Of a DNA stretch of 64,000 nt, positions 43,397 through 52,497 are shown in pieces. The translations under genes and the position numbers were made by a program. Source of the DNA: Microbispora amethystogenes (GTDB lineage Bacteria > Actinomycetota > Actinomycetes > Streptosporangiales > Streptosporangiaceae); NCBI RefSeq assembly GCF_016863015.1, contig NZ_BOOB01000016.1, positions 62,001 through 126,000 of the forward strand. The letters are read 5' to 3'. The notes beneath the pieces are model-generated. The model worked only from the letters and a program-made list of their open reading frames with translations. It ran no database searches and had not been told where the DNA came from. The first letter of the stretch is position 1. The number at the start of each line of letters is the position of its first letter.

Positions 43397-44560
43397 GTGA
43401 GGGAGCCTCTGGTGCGGCGGATGCGGGAGTTTGGCACGACCGTGTTCGCCACGATGACGAAGCTGGCCGTGGAGACGGGCTCGATCAACCTGGGTCAGGG
43501 TTTCCCGGACACCGACGGGCCGGAGCGCATGCTGGAGCGGGCGGCGGAGGCCGTCCGGGGCGGCCTCAACCAGTACCCGCCCGGTCCCGGCCTGCCCGAG
43601 TTGTGCCAGGCGGTGGCCGAGCACCGCAAGCAGTGGTACGGCCTCTCCTACGACCCCGACGGCGAGATCCTCGTGACCGTCGGCGCCACCGAGGCGATCG
43701 CCGCGGCGGTCCTCGCGCTCTGCGAACCCGGTGACGAGGTCATCGTCTTCGAACCGTACTACGACTCCTACGCCGCGGCCGTCGCACTGGCGGGAGCCGT
43801 ACGCAGGGCGGTGACGCTGCGCGTGGACGCGGGGCGGTTCACCTTCGACCCGGCGGAGCTGAAGGCGGCGGTCACTCCCCGCACCCGCGCGATCCTGGTC
43901 AACTCGCCGCACAACCCCACCGGGACCGTGTTCACCCGGGGGGAGCTGGAGTGCGTCGCCCGCGTGTGCCGCGAGCACGACCTGGTCGCCGTCACCGACG
44001 AGGTCTACGAGCACCTCGCCTTCGACGGCGTCGAGCACGTGCCGCTGGCCACCCTGCCCGGCATGCGCGAGCGCACGATCATGATCTCGTCGGCGGGCAA
44101 GACGTTCAGCGTCACCGGCTGGAAGACCGGATGGGTGTGCGCCCCGGCGCCCCTCACCGGCGCGGTGCGGACGGTCAAGCAGTTCCTCACCTACACGGCG
44201 AGCGCCCCCTGGCAGGCCGCGACCGCGTACGCGCTGCGCGAGGAGATGGACTGGGTCGAGGCCCAGCGAGTGTCCCTGCAGGCCAAGCGTGACCGGCTGA
44301 TCGCCGGGCTGGAGGAGGCGGGGTTCGGGGTGCTGCGCCCCGCCGGCACCTACTTCGTGCAGACCGACATCCGGCCGCTCGGCTTCACCGACGGGCTCGA
44401 CCTCGCCCGGCGGCTGCCCGAGCTGGCGGGAGTCGTCGCCATCCCCACCCAGGTCTTCTACGACCACCCGGACCGTGGCCGCCACTTCCTGCGGTTCGCC
44501 TTCTGCAAGCGGGACGAGGTCATCGACGAGGCCGTCACCCGCCTCCGCCGCCTCTCCTGA
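43397..44560 (+). CDS. dapC: PLP-dependent aminotransferase (DapC-like)
   Basis: The 387-aa fold-type I aminotransferase has INLGQGFPDTDGPERML, a GATEAIAAAVLAL turn, NSPHNPTGTVFT, VTDEVYEHLAFDG, and the PLP lysine in SSAGKTFSVTGWKTGW. This pattern matches the N-succinyldiaminopimelate aminotransferase of lysine/peptidoglycan synthesis in actinobacteria, but kynurenine-oxoglutarate or methionine-type aminotransferases share it. The transcript appears leaderless (TAGGCT 6 nt before GTG). Confidence 0.85.
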   Translation: MREPLVRRMREFGTTVFATMTKLAVETGSINLGQGFPDTDGPERMLERAAEAVRGGLNQYPPGPGLPELCQAVAEHRKQWYGLSYDPDGEILVTVGATEAIAAAVLALCEPGDEVIVFEPYYDSYAAAVALAGAVRRAVTLRVDAGRFTFDPAELKAAVTPRTRAILVNSPHNPTGTVFTRGELECVARVCREHDLVAVTDEVYEHLAFDGVEHVPLATLPGMRERTIMISSAGKTFSVTGWKTGWVCAPAPLTGAVRTVKQFLTYTASAPWQAATAYALREEMDWVEAQRVSLQAKRDRLIAGLEEAGFGVLRPAGTYFVQTDIRPLGFTDGLDLARRLPELAGVVAIPTQVFYDHPDRGRHFLRFAFCKRDEVIDEAVTRLRRLS

Positions 44561-44799
44561 AGGCGCCGCGTCAGTTCAGCACCTGAACCTGCGTCAGGCG
44601 CACTCCCTTGTCGCTGACGAAGTAGACGCTGGACGCAGACTCACCCGGTCCCCTTGTGAAATACCTGGCGCTTGTCCACCTCAGCATCCGGCGGGTCGAA
44701 CTCGCCCGCGTAAGGGCGTGGCTGTCCGAAAACCCAATGCCGCCGGACCTTTTTTCATGGCAAATCTTGTCGTAGACGGACCGGGCCTCAGGCACGCAT

Positions 44800-44814
44800 C
44801 TTGTCACTGACAAG
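44800..44814. promoter_or_regulatory. 15-bp palindrome upstream of the 81-aa ORF
   Basis: CTTGTCACTGACAAG is a perfect dyad (7-bp arms, one-base centre) 51 bp before the ATG at 44865. A further CTTGTC half-site lies at 44765-44770. It looks like a TetR- or MarR-type operator. Confidence 0.5.
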
Positions 44815-44864
44815 TTCGGTCGGGCGACGCGGGAGCGCCGGACCACCCCCGAACGGAGACGCAC

Positions 44865-45110
44865 ATGACCGAAGCCCAGGCCCTGCCCGGCGTGGCCTCT
44901 ACGTCCCGGCTCGTGTGCAGCGTGGAGATGGTGCATCGGATGGGCCCGCGTGACAGCGATGCGGGATCTCGAACGCCGGCGACTCGATCACCGACGGCCG
45001 GTGCTTCCCGCCGGTCTCCGTCCGCTCGCGGCGGGCACATCACCTCGCCGGTAGTGAGAGAGCGATCGAGGGCCGTGAGCGCACCGGCCGCAGGACACCG
45101 CCTCCGCTGA
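44865..45110 (+). CDS. Short 81-aa ORF, unknown
   Basis: The ORF follows ACGGAGAC at a good distance and begins MTEAQALPGVASTSRLVCSVEMVHRMGPRDSDAG. Its later part is Arg/Ser/Pro-rich and looks like out-of-frame GC-rich DNA, so the gene may be truncated by a frameshift near 44960. It sits just before the GNAT-methyltransferase gene. It could be a small peptide gene or a remnant. Confidence 0.35.
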   Translation: MTEAQALPGVASTSRLVCSVEMVHRMGPRDSDAGSRTPATRSPTAGASRRSPSARGGHITSPVVRERSRAVSAPAAGHRLR

Positions 45111-45167
45111 CAGGGCAGCGGCCGGGGCCGAGTCTGCCCGAATCAGCCGAATGTGGAGGAGACCTGA

Positions 45168-46607
45168 GTGGACGTCAGAAACGGCCTTGAAGTGCGGTGG
45201 CTGTCCTGGGCAGACGCCGGGGAGGAGATCCTCGACCTGCGCAGGCGCGTCTTCACCGACGAACTGGGCTGGCAGGAGGACAGAGTGCGTCACGGCAGGG
45301 ATGCGGACGGCCTCCATCTCTGCGCCCTGTCGAACGGGAAAATCGTGGCTGCCCTGTCCGCCTATGTCTACGAGCCGGGCGCCCCCGAGCTGGCCGCCAT
45401 GCGGCTTCCGGAGATACAGGGAGTCACCGTCGAGATCGGTAAGCGCGTAGGTCTCGCGACTCATCGGGGCAACCTCATCAGCGCCCAGATCGCCAGTTGG
45501 ATGGTGCGTCAGATCTGCGAGGCGCTGCGGCCGTCCCGTTTCTTTCTCATCGTGCGGGTGAGCGAGCATCGGCATCTGATCGACACGTACGCGAGACACG
45601 GTTTCACGTATCACACCGAGGTCGGCTCCGGCGATGACGCGATCGGGGTGATGACGACAACGGGGAAGAAAGCCCTGGAGGAGTTCTACCTCATTCACCG
45701 GGAGTCCACCCGGGAAGGCGCAGCCGGCCCCAGCCCTCTGTCGGTTCCCTCGCTTGTCCGGTTCCTGGCCGATGGCGGGCGCGGAAGTCTCCTGGCGGTG
45801 GACCGCCTCGCGACCGAGAACCACTACACGGAGTCGTTCACCCTCCAGGCGGAGGTGCCCCGTCTGACGGCTCAGGGGAAGCTCATACTGGCCGAGCAGA
45901 GACCGCGCCTGGCCGCGACGCCGTTCCCACCCGCGCCCGCGTCGCTGCTGGACATCGGTACGGGGCCCGGAGACTATCTCGCGGCGGTCTCCGAGGAGGG
46001 GCCACTGAAGGGTTACCGTGTGCGAGGGGTCGAGCCCGCTCCTCAACTGCTCGCCAGGGCTCGTTCGGCCTTCCCCGAGCACGACTTCAGCGACGGCAGT
46101 GCCTATGCCACGGGGGAGGCGGAGTCGTCGCACGACGTGGTCACGGCGAACTTCGTGTTCATTCATCTTCGCAGCCCGGATCTGGCGCTTCTGGAGATGC
46201 GCCGAATACTGCGTCCTGGCGGGCTGCTGTACGTCGTCGACGTCAACGACGCCACCTTCTCCGGACCCGAGGTGGTCCGGCGAGTCCTGCGTGCCTACGA
46301 CCGCGACTACCCCGGCGATCGGCAACTCCTCGGCGACCTTCCCCGGCGCGCGCGTGAGTTCGGCTTCGAGCTCGTCCGGCGTTTCTCGACGACACTCCGC
46401 GGCGCGGGAGTCCCTGAGCCGGTCTTCGGTCCGGACGAAATCCGGATCGGGAAGGCCCACGCATGGAGCCTGCTGTCCTTCATCGGCTCTCAGCGCGGGC
46501 TCGAAGAGGCGTTCGAAGAGGCCGAGAACCACTACTTCGCCACTGAGTGCGAGATCGGGCTGGATCTCGAAACCCAGGTCTACCGGCTCTCGACTGACCG
46601 TCGCTGA
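45168..46607 (+). CDS. GNAT acyltransferase-methyltransferase fusion protein
   Basis: The 479-aa product joins two domains. Residues ~1-165 are GNAT-like (LEVRWLSWADAGEEILDLRRRVFTDELGWQED, then VTVEIGKRVGLATHRGNLISAQIASWMV and RFFLIVRVSEHRHLIDTYARHGFTYH), with similarity to LuxI-type acyl-homoserine lactone or N-acyl amino acid synthases. Residues ~255-400 are a class I SAM methyltransferase with LLDIGTGPGDYLAAVSEEG (261-279), VVTANFVFIHL and LRPGGLLYVVDVND. GTG 45168 has GGAGGA 7 nt upstream. It might acylate and methylate a small molecule; the substrate is unknown. Confidence 0.8.
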   Translation: MDVRNGLEVRWLSWADAGEEILDLRRRVFTDELGWQEDRVRHGRDADGLHLCALSNGKIVAALSAYVYEPGAPELAAMRLPEIQGVTVEIGKRVGLATHRGNLISAQIASWMVRQICEALRPSRFFLIVRVSEHRHLIDTYARHGFTYHTEVGSGDDAIGVMTTTGKKALEEFYLIHRESTREGAAGPSPLSVPSLVRFLADGGRGSLLAVDRLATENHYTESFTLQAEVPRLTAQGKLILAEQRPRLAATPFPPAPASLLDIGTGPGDYLAAVSEEGPLKGYRVRGVEPAPQLLARARSAFPEHDFSDGSAYATGEAESSHDVVTANFVFIHLRSPDLALLEMRRILRPGGLLYVVDVNDATFSGPEVVRRVLRAYDRDYPGDRQLLGDLPRRAREFGFELVRRFSTTLRGAGVPEPVFGPDEIRIGKAHAWSLLSFIGSQRGLEEAFEEAENHYFATECEIGLDLETQVYRLSTDRR

Positions 46608-46728
46608 ACGGGCGTTGCCGGCGCCTGCCGGCGCGCTCCGGACGCCCCTGAACTCGACGTGCTGCTGCATCGCTGACGGCTGAGCAGCTCGGTGATGGGA
46701 TCGGTTGCCGAAGAATGGGCGATCGATG

Positions 46729-46741
46729 GGCGATATTCGCC
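46729..46741. promoter_or_regulatory. Palindrome upstream of the carbamate kinase operon
   Basis: GGCGATATTCGCC is a 13-bp dyad overlapping a tandem repeat of ATGGGCGAT (46715-46734). It lies 37-49 bp before the carbamate kinase start and upstream of the TAGTTT hexamer. It is a candidate operator; the regulator is unknown. Confidence 0.4.
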
Positions 46742-46777
46742 AATGAAGGCCTGTGTAGGGCTGGATAGTTTCCGGAT

Positions 46778-47713
46778 GTGGGCGGACGCGTACTGATCGC
46801 ACTCGGCGGCAACGCCATGACGGCTCCGGACGGGAGCGCGTCACCGGCGGACCAGCACCGGGCGGTCGGCGAGGCGATGACCCACGTGGCGGCGCTCATC
46901 CGGGCCGGGCACGAGGTGGTGCTGACGCACGGCAACGGCCCGCAGGTCGGCAACATCCTGCTGAAGAACCAGCTCAGCGCGGGCGTCGTGCCGCCCGTGC
47001 CCCTCGACTGGTGCGTGGCGCAGACGCAGGGCACGATCGGCACGCTCGTGATGAACGCCCTCCAGCGGGAACTGGGCCACGCGCGGGTCGCCGCCGTCGT
47101 CACGCGCACGCTGGTGGACGCGGACGACCCCGCCTTCCGGGACCCGGTCAAGCCGATCGGGCGCTACTTCGGCGAGGATGAGGCGCACCGGTTCGAGGGG
47201 GAGGGCCAGGTCTGGCGGCGCTTCGACCGCGGCTGGCGGAGAGTGGTCGCCTCGCCCCAGCCGGTGGAGATCCTCGACGCCGCCGCGGCCGTCACGCTGA
47301 TCGAGGCCGGGTTCACGGTCGTCGCCGCCGGAGGCGGGGGAGTGCCGGTCGTACGCCGGCCGGACGGCGTGCTGACCGGGGTCGAGGCGGTGGTCGACAA
47401 GGACCTCGCCGCCGCCGCGCTCGCCGTCGCCGTCGGCGCCACCGACCTCGTGATCGCGACCGACGTGCCGTACGCCTCGCTGGACTTCGGCACGCCCCGG
47501 GCCCGCCCGATCGGGGACGTCGACGTCGCCGCGCTGCGCGCGCTGCAGGCGGCGGGTCACTTCGCCGGAGGCAGCATGGGCCCCAAGGTCGAGGCCGCGC
47601 TGCGCTTCGCCGAGGCGGGCGGCAACCAGGCGGTGATCACCTCGCTGCACCACATCGGGGCGGCGTTGTCGGGAAATATCGGGACCAGGGTGTCCAGAGG
47701 GGTGGAGGGATAG
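46778..47713 (+). CDS. arcC: Carbamate kinase
   Basis: The 311-aa product begins [20 protein letters not shown] and has [68 protein letters not shown] and [13 protein letters not shown], the full carbamate kinase signature. In catabolism it converts carbamoyl phosphate and ADP into ATP, ammonia and CO2. TAGTTT lies 6 nt before the GTG, so the mRNA is probably leaderless. No arginine deiminase or ornithine transcarbamylase gene is nearby. Its partner is the ring-opening amidohydrolase, whose start overlaps the stop by one base. Confidence 0.93.
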   Translation: MGGRVLIALGGNAMTAPDGSASPADQHRAVGEAMTHVAALIRAGHEVVLTHGNGPQVGNILLKNQLSAGVVPPVPLDWCVAQTQGTIGTLVMNALQRELGHARVAAVVTRTLVDADDPAFRDPVKPIGRYFGEDEAHRFEGEGQVWRRFDRGWRRVVASPQPVEILDAAAAVTLIEAGFTVVAAGGGGVPVVRRPDGVLTGVEAVVDKDLAAAALAVAVGATDLVIATDVPYASLDFGTPRARPIGDVDVAALRALQAAGHFAGGSMGPKVEAALRFAEAGGNQAVITSLHHIGAALSGNIGTRVSRGVEG

Positions 47714-48819
47714 TGCCGGATCCGATCGAGGTACGGAAGATTCCCATCGAGAGCGTCACCGACGCGTCGGGGCTCGCGAAGCTGATCGACGACGGGGTGA
47801 TCGAGGCCGACCGGGTGCTGGCGGTCGTCGGCAAGACCGAGGGCAACGGCGGGGTCAACGACTACACGCGGATCCTCGCCGACCGCGCGTTCCGCGAGGT
47901 GCTGGCCGCGAAGGGCACCCGTACGCCGGAGGAGATCGCGCAGGTACCGCTCGTGTGGTCCGGCGGGACCGACGGCGTGCTCAGCCCGCACGCGACCGTC
48001 TTCGCGACGATCGACCCCGCGACGGCCGTACGCACCGACGAGCCGAGGGTGAGCGTCGGCGTGGCGATGAGCGAGGTGATCCTGCCCGAGGACATCGGCC
48101 GTCCCGCGATGGTCGAGAAGGTCGCCGCCGGGGTGCGGGAGGCAATGAAGCTCGCGGGGATCGACGACCCGGCCGACGTCCACTACGTGCAGACCAAGAC
48201 CCCGCTGCTCACGCTGTCGACGATCACCGACGCGAAGGAACGCGGGCAGACGGTCGTCACCGAGGACACGCTCAAGTCGATGGACATCTCCAACTCGACC
48301 ACCGCGCTCGGCATCGCGGTCGCGCTCGGCGAGATCGGGATGCCGTCGGCCGAGCAGATCCACAAGGACCTGTCGCTCTACTCGTCGGTGGCCTCGTGCT
48401 CCAGCGGCGTGGAGCTCGATCGGGCCCAGATCGTCGTGGTGGGCAACGTCCGCGGGATCGGCGGGCGCTACCGCGCCGGTCATTCGGTCATGCGGGACGC
48501 CCTGGACAGCGACGGCATCTGGGAGGCCGTCGCGAACGCCGGGATCGACCTGCCCGAGCGTCCCCGTACGGACGACCTCGGCGGACGGCTGGTCAACCTG
48601 TTCATCAAGTGCGAGGCCGACCCGTCGGGCCGCGTACGCGGGCGGCGCAACATCATGCTCGACGACTCCGACGTGCACTGGCACCGCCAGATCAAGGCGA
48701 CGGTGGGCGGGGTGGCCGCGAGCGTGACCGGAGACCCGGCCGTCTTCGTCTCCGTGGCGGCCGTCCACCAGGGACCGTCCGGCGGAGGCCCGGTCATCGC
48801 CATCGCGGACCTGGGCTGA
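47713..48819 (+). CDS. Ring-opening amidohydrolase (barbiturase/cyanuric acid hydrolase family)
   Basis: The 368-aa product is a three-repeat AtzD/barbiturase enzyme. The Lys-Ser pairs are visible: Lys in [16 protein letters not shown] with Ser in VWSGGTDG, Lys in VQTKTPLLT with Ser in SCSSGVELD, and Lys in LFIKCEAD with Ser in [11 protein letters not shown]. The family opens barbiturate to ureidomalonate or cyanuric acid to carboxybiuret. In actinomycetes the barbiturase role is more usual. The start overlaps carbamate kinase by one base (TAGTG), so the two are co-expressed. Confidence 0.93.
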   Translation: MPDPIEVRKIPIESVTDASGLAKLIDDGVIEADRVLAVVGKTEGNGGVNDYTRILADRAFREVLAAKGTRTPEEIAQVPLVWSGGTDGVLSPHATVFATIDPATAVRTDEPRVSVGVAMSEVILPEDIGRPAMVEKVAAGVREAMKLAGIDDPADVHYVQTKTPLLTLSTITDAKERGQTVVTEDTLKSMDISNSTTALGIAVALGEIGMPSAEQIHKDLSLYSSVASCSSGVELDRAQIVVVGNVRGIGGRYRAGHSVMRDALDSDGIWEAVANAGIDLPERPRTDDLGGRLVNLFIKCEADPSGRVRGRRNIMLDDSDVHWHRQIKATVGGVAASVTGDPAVFVSVAAVHQGPSGGGPVIAIADLG

Positions 48820-48856
48820 CATCCGGCGCCCGGCCCGAAAGGTAGGGTCGGGAGAC

Positions 48857-49438
48857 GTGCCATCGATTCCGCAGCCCCTGCGCCCCGACGACGAGGGCGG
48901 CGCCGACCCGGCCGTGGCGGCGGCGCTGTCGGCGTTCGAGGCCGGTACGGCGACCGCCGCCGACGTCCTGGCGGCGCTCGCCGGGAGCCGGCTGCTGGTG
49001 CCCGTGGTCGCGCTGCTCACCGAGTCGGAGGTCGGCGAGCACGGCCTGCGCCAGGAGAAGGAGAGCGAGATGGCCCTCCCCAAACTGGTGGGTAAGGACG
49101 GCCGCGAGGCGGTGCTCGCCTTCACGGGCGCCGAGCCGATGCGCCGGTGGCGGGCGGACGCCCGGCCGGTGCAGGCGACCGCCCCCCAGGTGTGCCAGGC
49201 CGCGCGCCACGAGAACGCCGCCGCGGTGGTCGTGGACGTGGCCGGGCCGGTCCCGTTCGTGATCGAGGGCGGCATGTTGCAGGCCCTCGCGACGGTGGAG
49301 GAGGCGAGGCGCGACGCCGGTGCCGTCGACCGCCTCACCCGGGAGGTGCCGGACGCGACGGTCGCCCGGTTCGGCGCCACGGAGGAGGTCGCGGAGGACG
49401 CACCCCGCCGCCGCTGGTGGAGCCGCCGCCGCGCCTGA
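48857..49438 (+). CDS. SseB-family protein
   Basis: The 193-aa product has the SseB N-terminal domain (ADVLAALAGSRLLVPVVALL, MALPKLVGKDGREAVLAFTGAEPMRRW, ENAAAVVVDVAGPVPFVIEG), followed by a C-terminal helix and a basic Arg-rich tail. Its function in actinomycetes is unknown. TAGGGT (48843-48848) lies 8 nt before GTG. Confidence 0.88.
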   Translation: MPSIPQPLRPDDEGGADPAVAAALSAFEAGTATAADVLAALAGSRLLVPVVALLTESEVGEHGLRQEKESEMALPKLVGKDGREAVLAFTGAEPMRRWRADARPVQATAPQVCQAARHENAAAVVVDVAGPVPFVIEGGMLQALATVEEARRDAGAVDRLTREVPDATVARFGATEEVAEDAPRRRWWSRRRA

Positions 49439-49442
49439 CTCC

Positions 49443-49682
49443 TCAGCGGAAGGGATTGCGCCCGGTGACGGTCAGGTAGAGCGGGAAGAAGACGACCCAC
49501 AAGATGAGGCATCCCGCGAACCATGCCTCGGGCGTCGCTATGCGTACCGACCCGAGGGCGAAGACGGCCGGTTCACCCCGCCTGAGGTGCTTCCTGGCAT
49601 CGGCATAAACCCAGCTGTCAACCGCCAGCGCCACCAGCAGCACGAGAAGCGGTACCGCCACGGTGAGGGATGGACCGGTCAT
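49443..49682 (-). CDS. Small membrane protein
   Basis: The 79-aa product has two hydrophobic segments (SLTVAVPLLVLLVALAVDSWVYADARKHL and WFAGCLILWVVFFPLYLTVTG) and a short soluble link. GAAGGA lies 7-8 nt before the ATG. It is convergent with the SseB gene, leaving 4 bp. The function is unknown. Confidence 0.65.
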   Translation of the reverse strand: MTGPSLTVAVPLLVLLVALAVDSWVYADARKHLRRGEPAVFALGSVRIATPEAWFAGCLILWVVFFPLYLTVTGRNPFR

Positions 49683-49845
49683 TTCGCCATCCTTCCGGAT
49701 AGGCCGGTCGGAACCTGTCGCGATCACCGTACCCATCCCGGCCGCCGCAGGCCGGGCCGCGTCCGTTCTCCACAGGAGAGCGGTCGTCCACAGGGACGTA
49801 CGCGGATCGGGCGGCGGCCGGCGTGCGGGCGTTAGGGTCGGCCGC

Positions 49846-50652
49846 GTGTCCCTCCCCGTCATCGTCGTCGCCGCCGTCCTCGGCCTGATCGCGGGCGCGT
49901 ACGCCCGGGCCTTCGCCACCGGCTTCGACGTGGCATCCGATGAGGGATCAGACGCACCACCTGAGGCGCGGCCGCAGGCTGACGCAGGCCCCGAGGCGGA
50001 GCCGGCCCCGTGCCCTCAGGTGCCTGGCGACACCCGAGCCGACGCTGATCCCCAGGGGCGGGGCGGGGTGGAGCCGGGCGATCGCTGGGGCGAGATGGTC
50101 CGCGCGTTCGCGGCGGCGGTGCGCGCGGCGCCTCTGCCCCGACCGCCGTACCTGCTCGAAGGCGTGACCGCGCTCGCGGCCGCCCTGGCCGCCTGGCGGA
50201 TCGGCGACGGCTGGGTCCTGGCGGCGTGGGCGTACGCCGTGCCGGTCGGCGCCGCGCTCGCGGAGATCGACCGGAGGACCTGGCGGCTGCCCGACGCGAT
50301 CACGCTGCCGTCGTACCCGATCCTGCTGGTCCTGCTCGCGCCGTCGGGCCGCCTGCTGCCGGCCCTGGCGTCGGGGTGCGCGCTCGGGGCCGTCTACGCC
50401 GTGCTGTGGTTCATTCGCCCGGCCGGTCTCGGGCTCGGCGACGTCAAGCTGGCCGGGCTGATCGGCCTGCTGACCGGCGCGCTCGGCGCGCAGTCCGTGA
50501 TCGTCGCCGGGATGGCCGGGCAGGTGCTCGGCGCGCTGTACGCCGTGGGGCTGCTCCTGGCGCGCAGGGCCACCCGGACGACCGAGTTCCCGTTCGGCCC
50601 GTTCATGCTCGCGGGCGCGCTGGTCGCGCTGTGTCTCACCAACTGGGCCTGA
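49846..50652 (+). CDS. A24-family prepilin peptidase, short form
   Basis: The 268-aa product is a multi-pass membrane aspartic peptidase. The two catalytic Asp residues lie in AEIDRRTWRLPDAITLP and GLGLGDVKLAGLIGLL, the GxGDxKL motif. It lacks the N-terminal methylase domain of PilD. An N-terminal helix is followed by a ~60-residue acidic/Pro-rich insert. It would process type IV-like or Tad pilins; none is encoded here. TAGGGT (49833-49838) lies 7 nt before GTG, suggesting a leaderless start. Confidence 0.88.
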   Translation: MSLPVIVVAAVLGLIAGAYARAFATGFDVASDEGSDAPPEARPQADAGPEAEPAPCPQVPGDTRADADPQGRGGVEPGDRWGEMVRAFAAAVRAAPLPRPPYLLEGVTALAAALAAWRIGDGWVLAAWAYAVPVGAALAEIDRRTWRLPDAITLPSYPILLVLLAPSGRLLPALASGCALGAVYAVLWFIRPAGLGLGDVKLAGLIGLLTGALGAQSVIVAGMAGQVLGALYAVGLLLARRATRTTEFPFGPFMLAGALVALCLTNWA

Positions 50653-50791
50653 CGAATCGGGCCCGACGAGCTGTGCCCGATCAACTGTGTCCGACGTACT
50701 GGGCCGGGCGGACCTGGCCTGATGTGCGGGGAACGCGCACATGGGTGTCGGGGTGACGCCGCAGTCGGGCGCACATGGAAGACTGGTCGTC

Positions 50792-51970
50792 ATGCTGCGC
50801 TGGTTGACCGCCGGGGAGTCACACGGCCCCGAGCTTCTCGCGATCCTGGAAGGCCTCCCCGCCGGGGTGTCCGTGACCACCGCCGACCTCGCCGAGGCGC
50901 TGCGCCGCCGCCGCCTCGGATACGGCCGCGGGGCACGGATGAAGTTCGAGCAGGACGTGGTGACGATCTCCGGAGGCGTACGGCACGGCCGCACCCTGGG
51001 GTCGCCCGTCGCCATCCGCGTCGGCAACACCGAATGGCCGAAGTGGGAGACCGTGATGGCCGCCGACCCGGTGGACCCGGCCGTTCTGGAGGGCCAGGCG
51101 CGCAACGCGCCGCGGTCCCGTCCCCGTCCCGGTCACGCCGACCTCGCGGGCATGCAGAAGTACGGCTTCGACGACGCGCGGCCGGTGCTCGACCGGGCCA
51201 GCGCGCGTGAGACGGCCGCCCGGGTGGCGCTGGGCCAGGTCGCCCGTTCCTTCCTCAAGCAGGCACTCGGCGTCGACATCGTCAGCCACGTGGTCTCGAT
51301 CGGCGAGGCCGTCGCGCCCCGCGACGTGATCCCCGGCCCGGCCGACCTGGAGGCGGTGGACGCCGACCCGGTGCGCTGCTTCGACCCGGACGGGAGCGCC
51401 GCCATGATCGCCGAGATCGACAAGGCGCACAAGGACGGCGACACCCTCGGCGGTGTCGTCGAGGTCGTCGCCTACGGCCTGCCGCCGGGCCTCGGCAGCT
51501 ACACGCACTGGGACCGGCGCCTCGACGCCCGTCTCGCCGCCGCGCTGATGGGCATCCAGGCGATCAAGGGCGTCGCGGTCGGCGACGGCTTCGAGACCGC
51601 CCGCCGCCCCGGGTCGCGGGCCCACGACGAGATCGAGAACACGGCCGAGGGCGTCCGCCGGATCACCAACCGGGCCGGCGGCGTCGAGGGCGGCATGACC
51701 AACGGCGAGCCGCTCCGGGTCAGCGCCGCGATGAAGCCGATCTCCACGGTGCCCCGGGCGCTCGCCACGGTCGACGTGCTGACCGGCGAGGCGGCCAAGG
51801 CCCACCACGAGCGCTCGGACGTGTGCGCCGTACCGGCCGCCGGGATCGTCGCCGAGGCCATGGTCGCGCTGGTGCTCGCGGACGCGGCGGTCGAGAAGTT
51901 CGGCGGCGACTCCGTCGAAGAGGTGGCGCGCAACCTGGCGGGCTACCTGTCCTCCCTGGTGATCAAGTAA
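50792..51970 (+). CDS. aroC: Chorismate synthase
   Basis: The 392-aa enzyme catalyses the last step of the shikimate pathway, EPSP to chorismate. It has [75 protein letters not shown] and [23 protein letters not shown] 50792 is the family start. It is the first gene of an aro operon, followed after 14 bp by aroK. Confidence 0.97.
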   Translation: MLRWLTAGESHGPELLAILEGLPAGVSVTTADLAEALRRRRLGYGRGARMKFEQDVVTISGGVRHGRTLGSPVAIRVGNTEWPKWETVMAADPVDPAVLEGQARNAPRSRPRPGHADLAGMQKYGFDDARPVLDRASARETAARVALGQVARSFLKQALGVDIVSHVVSIGEAVAPRDVIPGPADLEAVDADPVRCFDPDGSAAMIAEIDKAHKDGDTLGGVVEVVAYGLPPGLGSYTHWDRRLDARLAAALMGIQAIKGVAVGDGFETARRPGSRAHDEIENTAEGVRRITNRAGGVEGGMTNGEPLRVSAAMKPISTVPRALATVDVLTGEAAKAHHERSDVCAVPAAGIVAEAMVALVLADAAVEKFGGDSVEEVARNLAGYLSSLVIK

Positions 51971-51984
51971 TAAGGTCAGTGATC

Positions 51985-52497
51985 ATGCAATCGGCGTCCA
52001 ACGGCCCGGCCGCGGTCCTCATCGGCCCGCCAGGCTCGGGCAAGTCAACGGTCGGTCTGCTCCTCGCGGACCGTCTCGGCCTGCCGTTCCGCGACACCGA
52101 CGCCGACGTCGAGGCCGCCGCGGGCAAGACCGTCAGCGACGTCTTCGTGGAGGACGGCGAGGAGCGGTTCCGCGAGCTGGAGGCGGAGGCCGTGCGGTCC
52201 GCGCTGGCCGATCACCCCGGGGTGCTCGCGCTCGGGGGCGGTGCGATCCTGCACGAGGCCACCCAGGAGCTGCTGGCCGGCCACCGGGTCGTCTACCTCC
52301 AGGTCGGGCTCGACCAGGCGGTCAGGCGGGTCGGGCTGGCCTCGGCCCGGCCGCTGCTCGTGCTGAACCCCCGCAGCCGCCTGCGGACGCTGATGGAGGA
52401 GCGCCGCCCGATCTACGAGCGGCTCGCCGCGGTCGTCGTGAAGACCGACGACCGCGAGCCGGAGGACGTCGTGGCCGAGATCGAGGCGGCGCTGTGA
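51985..52497 (+). CDS. aroK: Shikimate kinase
   Basis: The 170-aa P-loop kinase phosphorylates shikimate. It has LIGPPGSGKSTVGLLLADRLGLPFRDTDADVE, FRELEAEAV and LALGGGAILHE. GTG 51979 is an in-frame alternative. Its stop overlaps the aroB start in GTGA. Confidence 0.95.
   Translation: MQSASNGPAAVLIGPPGSGKSTVGLLLADRLGLPFRDTDADVEAAAGKTVSDVFVEDGEERFRELEAEAVRSALADHPGVLALGGGAILHEATQELLAGHRVVYLQVGLDQAVRRVGLASARPLLVLNPRSRLRTLMEERRPIYERLAAVVVKTDDREPEDVVAEIEAAL

Larger units (their letters stand above)
44561..45167. other. 607-bp region with one short ORF and a palindrome
   Basis: The region holds an 81-aa ORF on the plus strand and a questionable 121-codon open frame on the minus strand (44571-44936). 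The C-terminal half of the latter (SVYDKICHEKRSGGIGFSDSHALTRA and on) might be a gene remnant. Nothing else is convincing. Confidence 0.4.

Noticed and set aside
44988-46844. 618-codon frame opposite the GNAT-methyltransferase gene
   Set aside because: Shadow of a gene with intact GNAT and SAM motifs.
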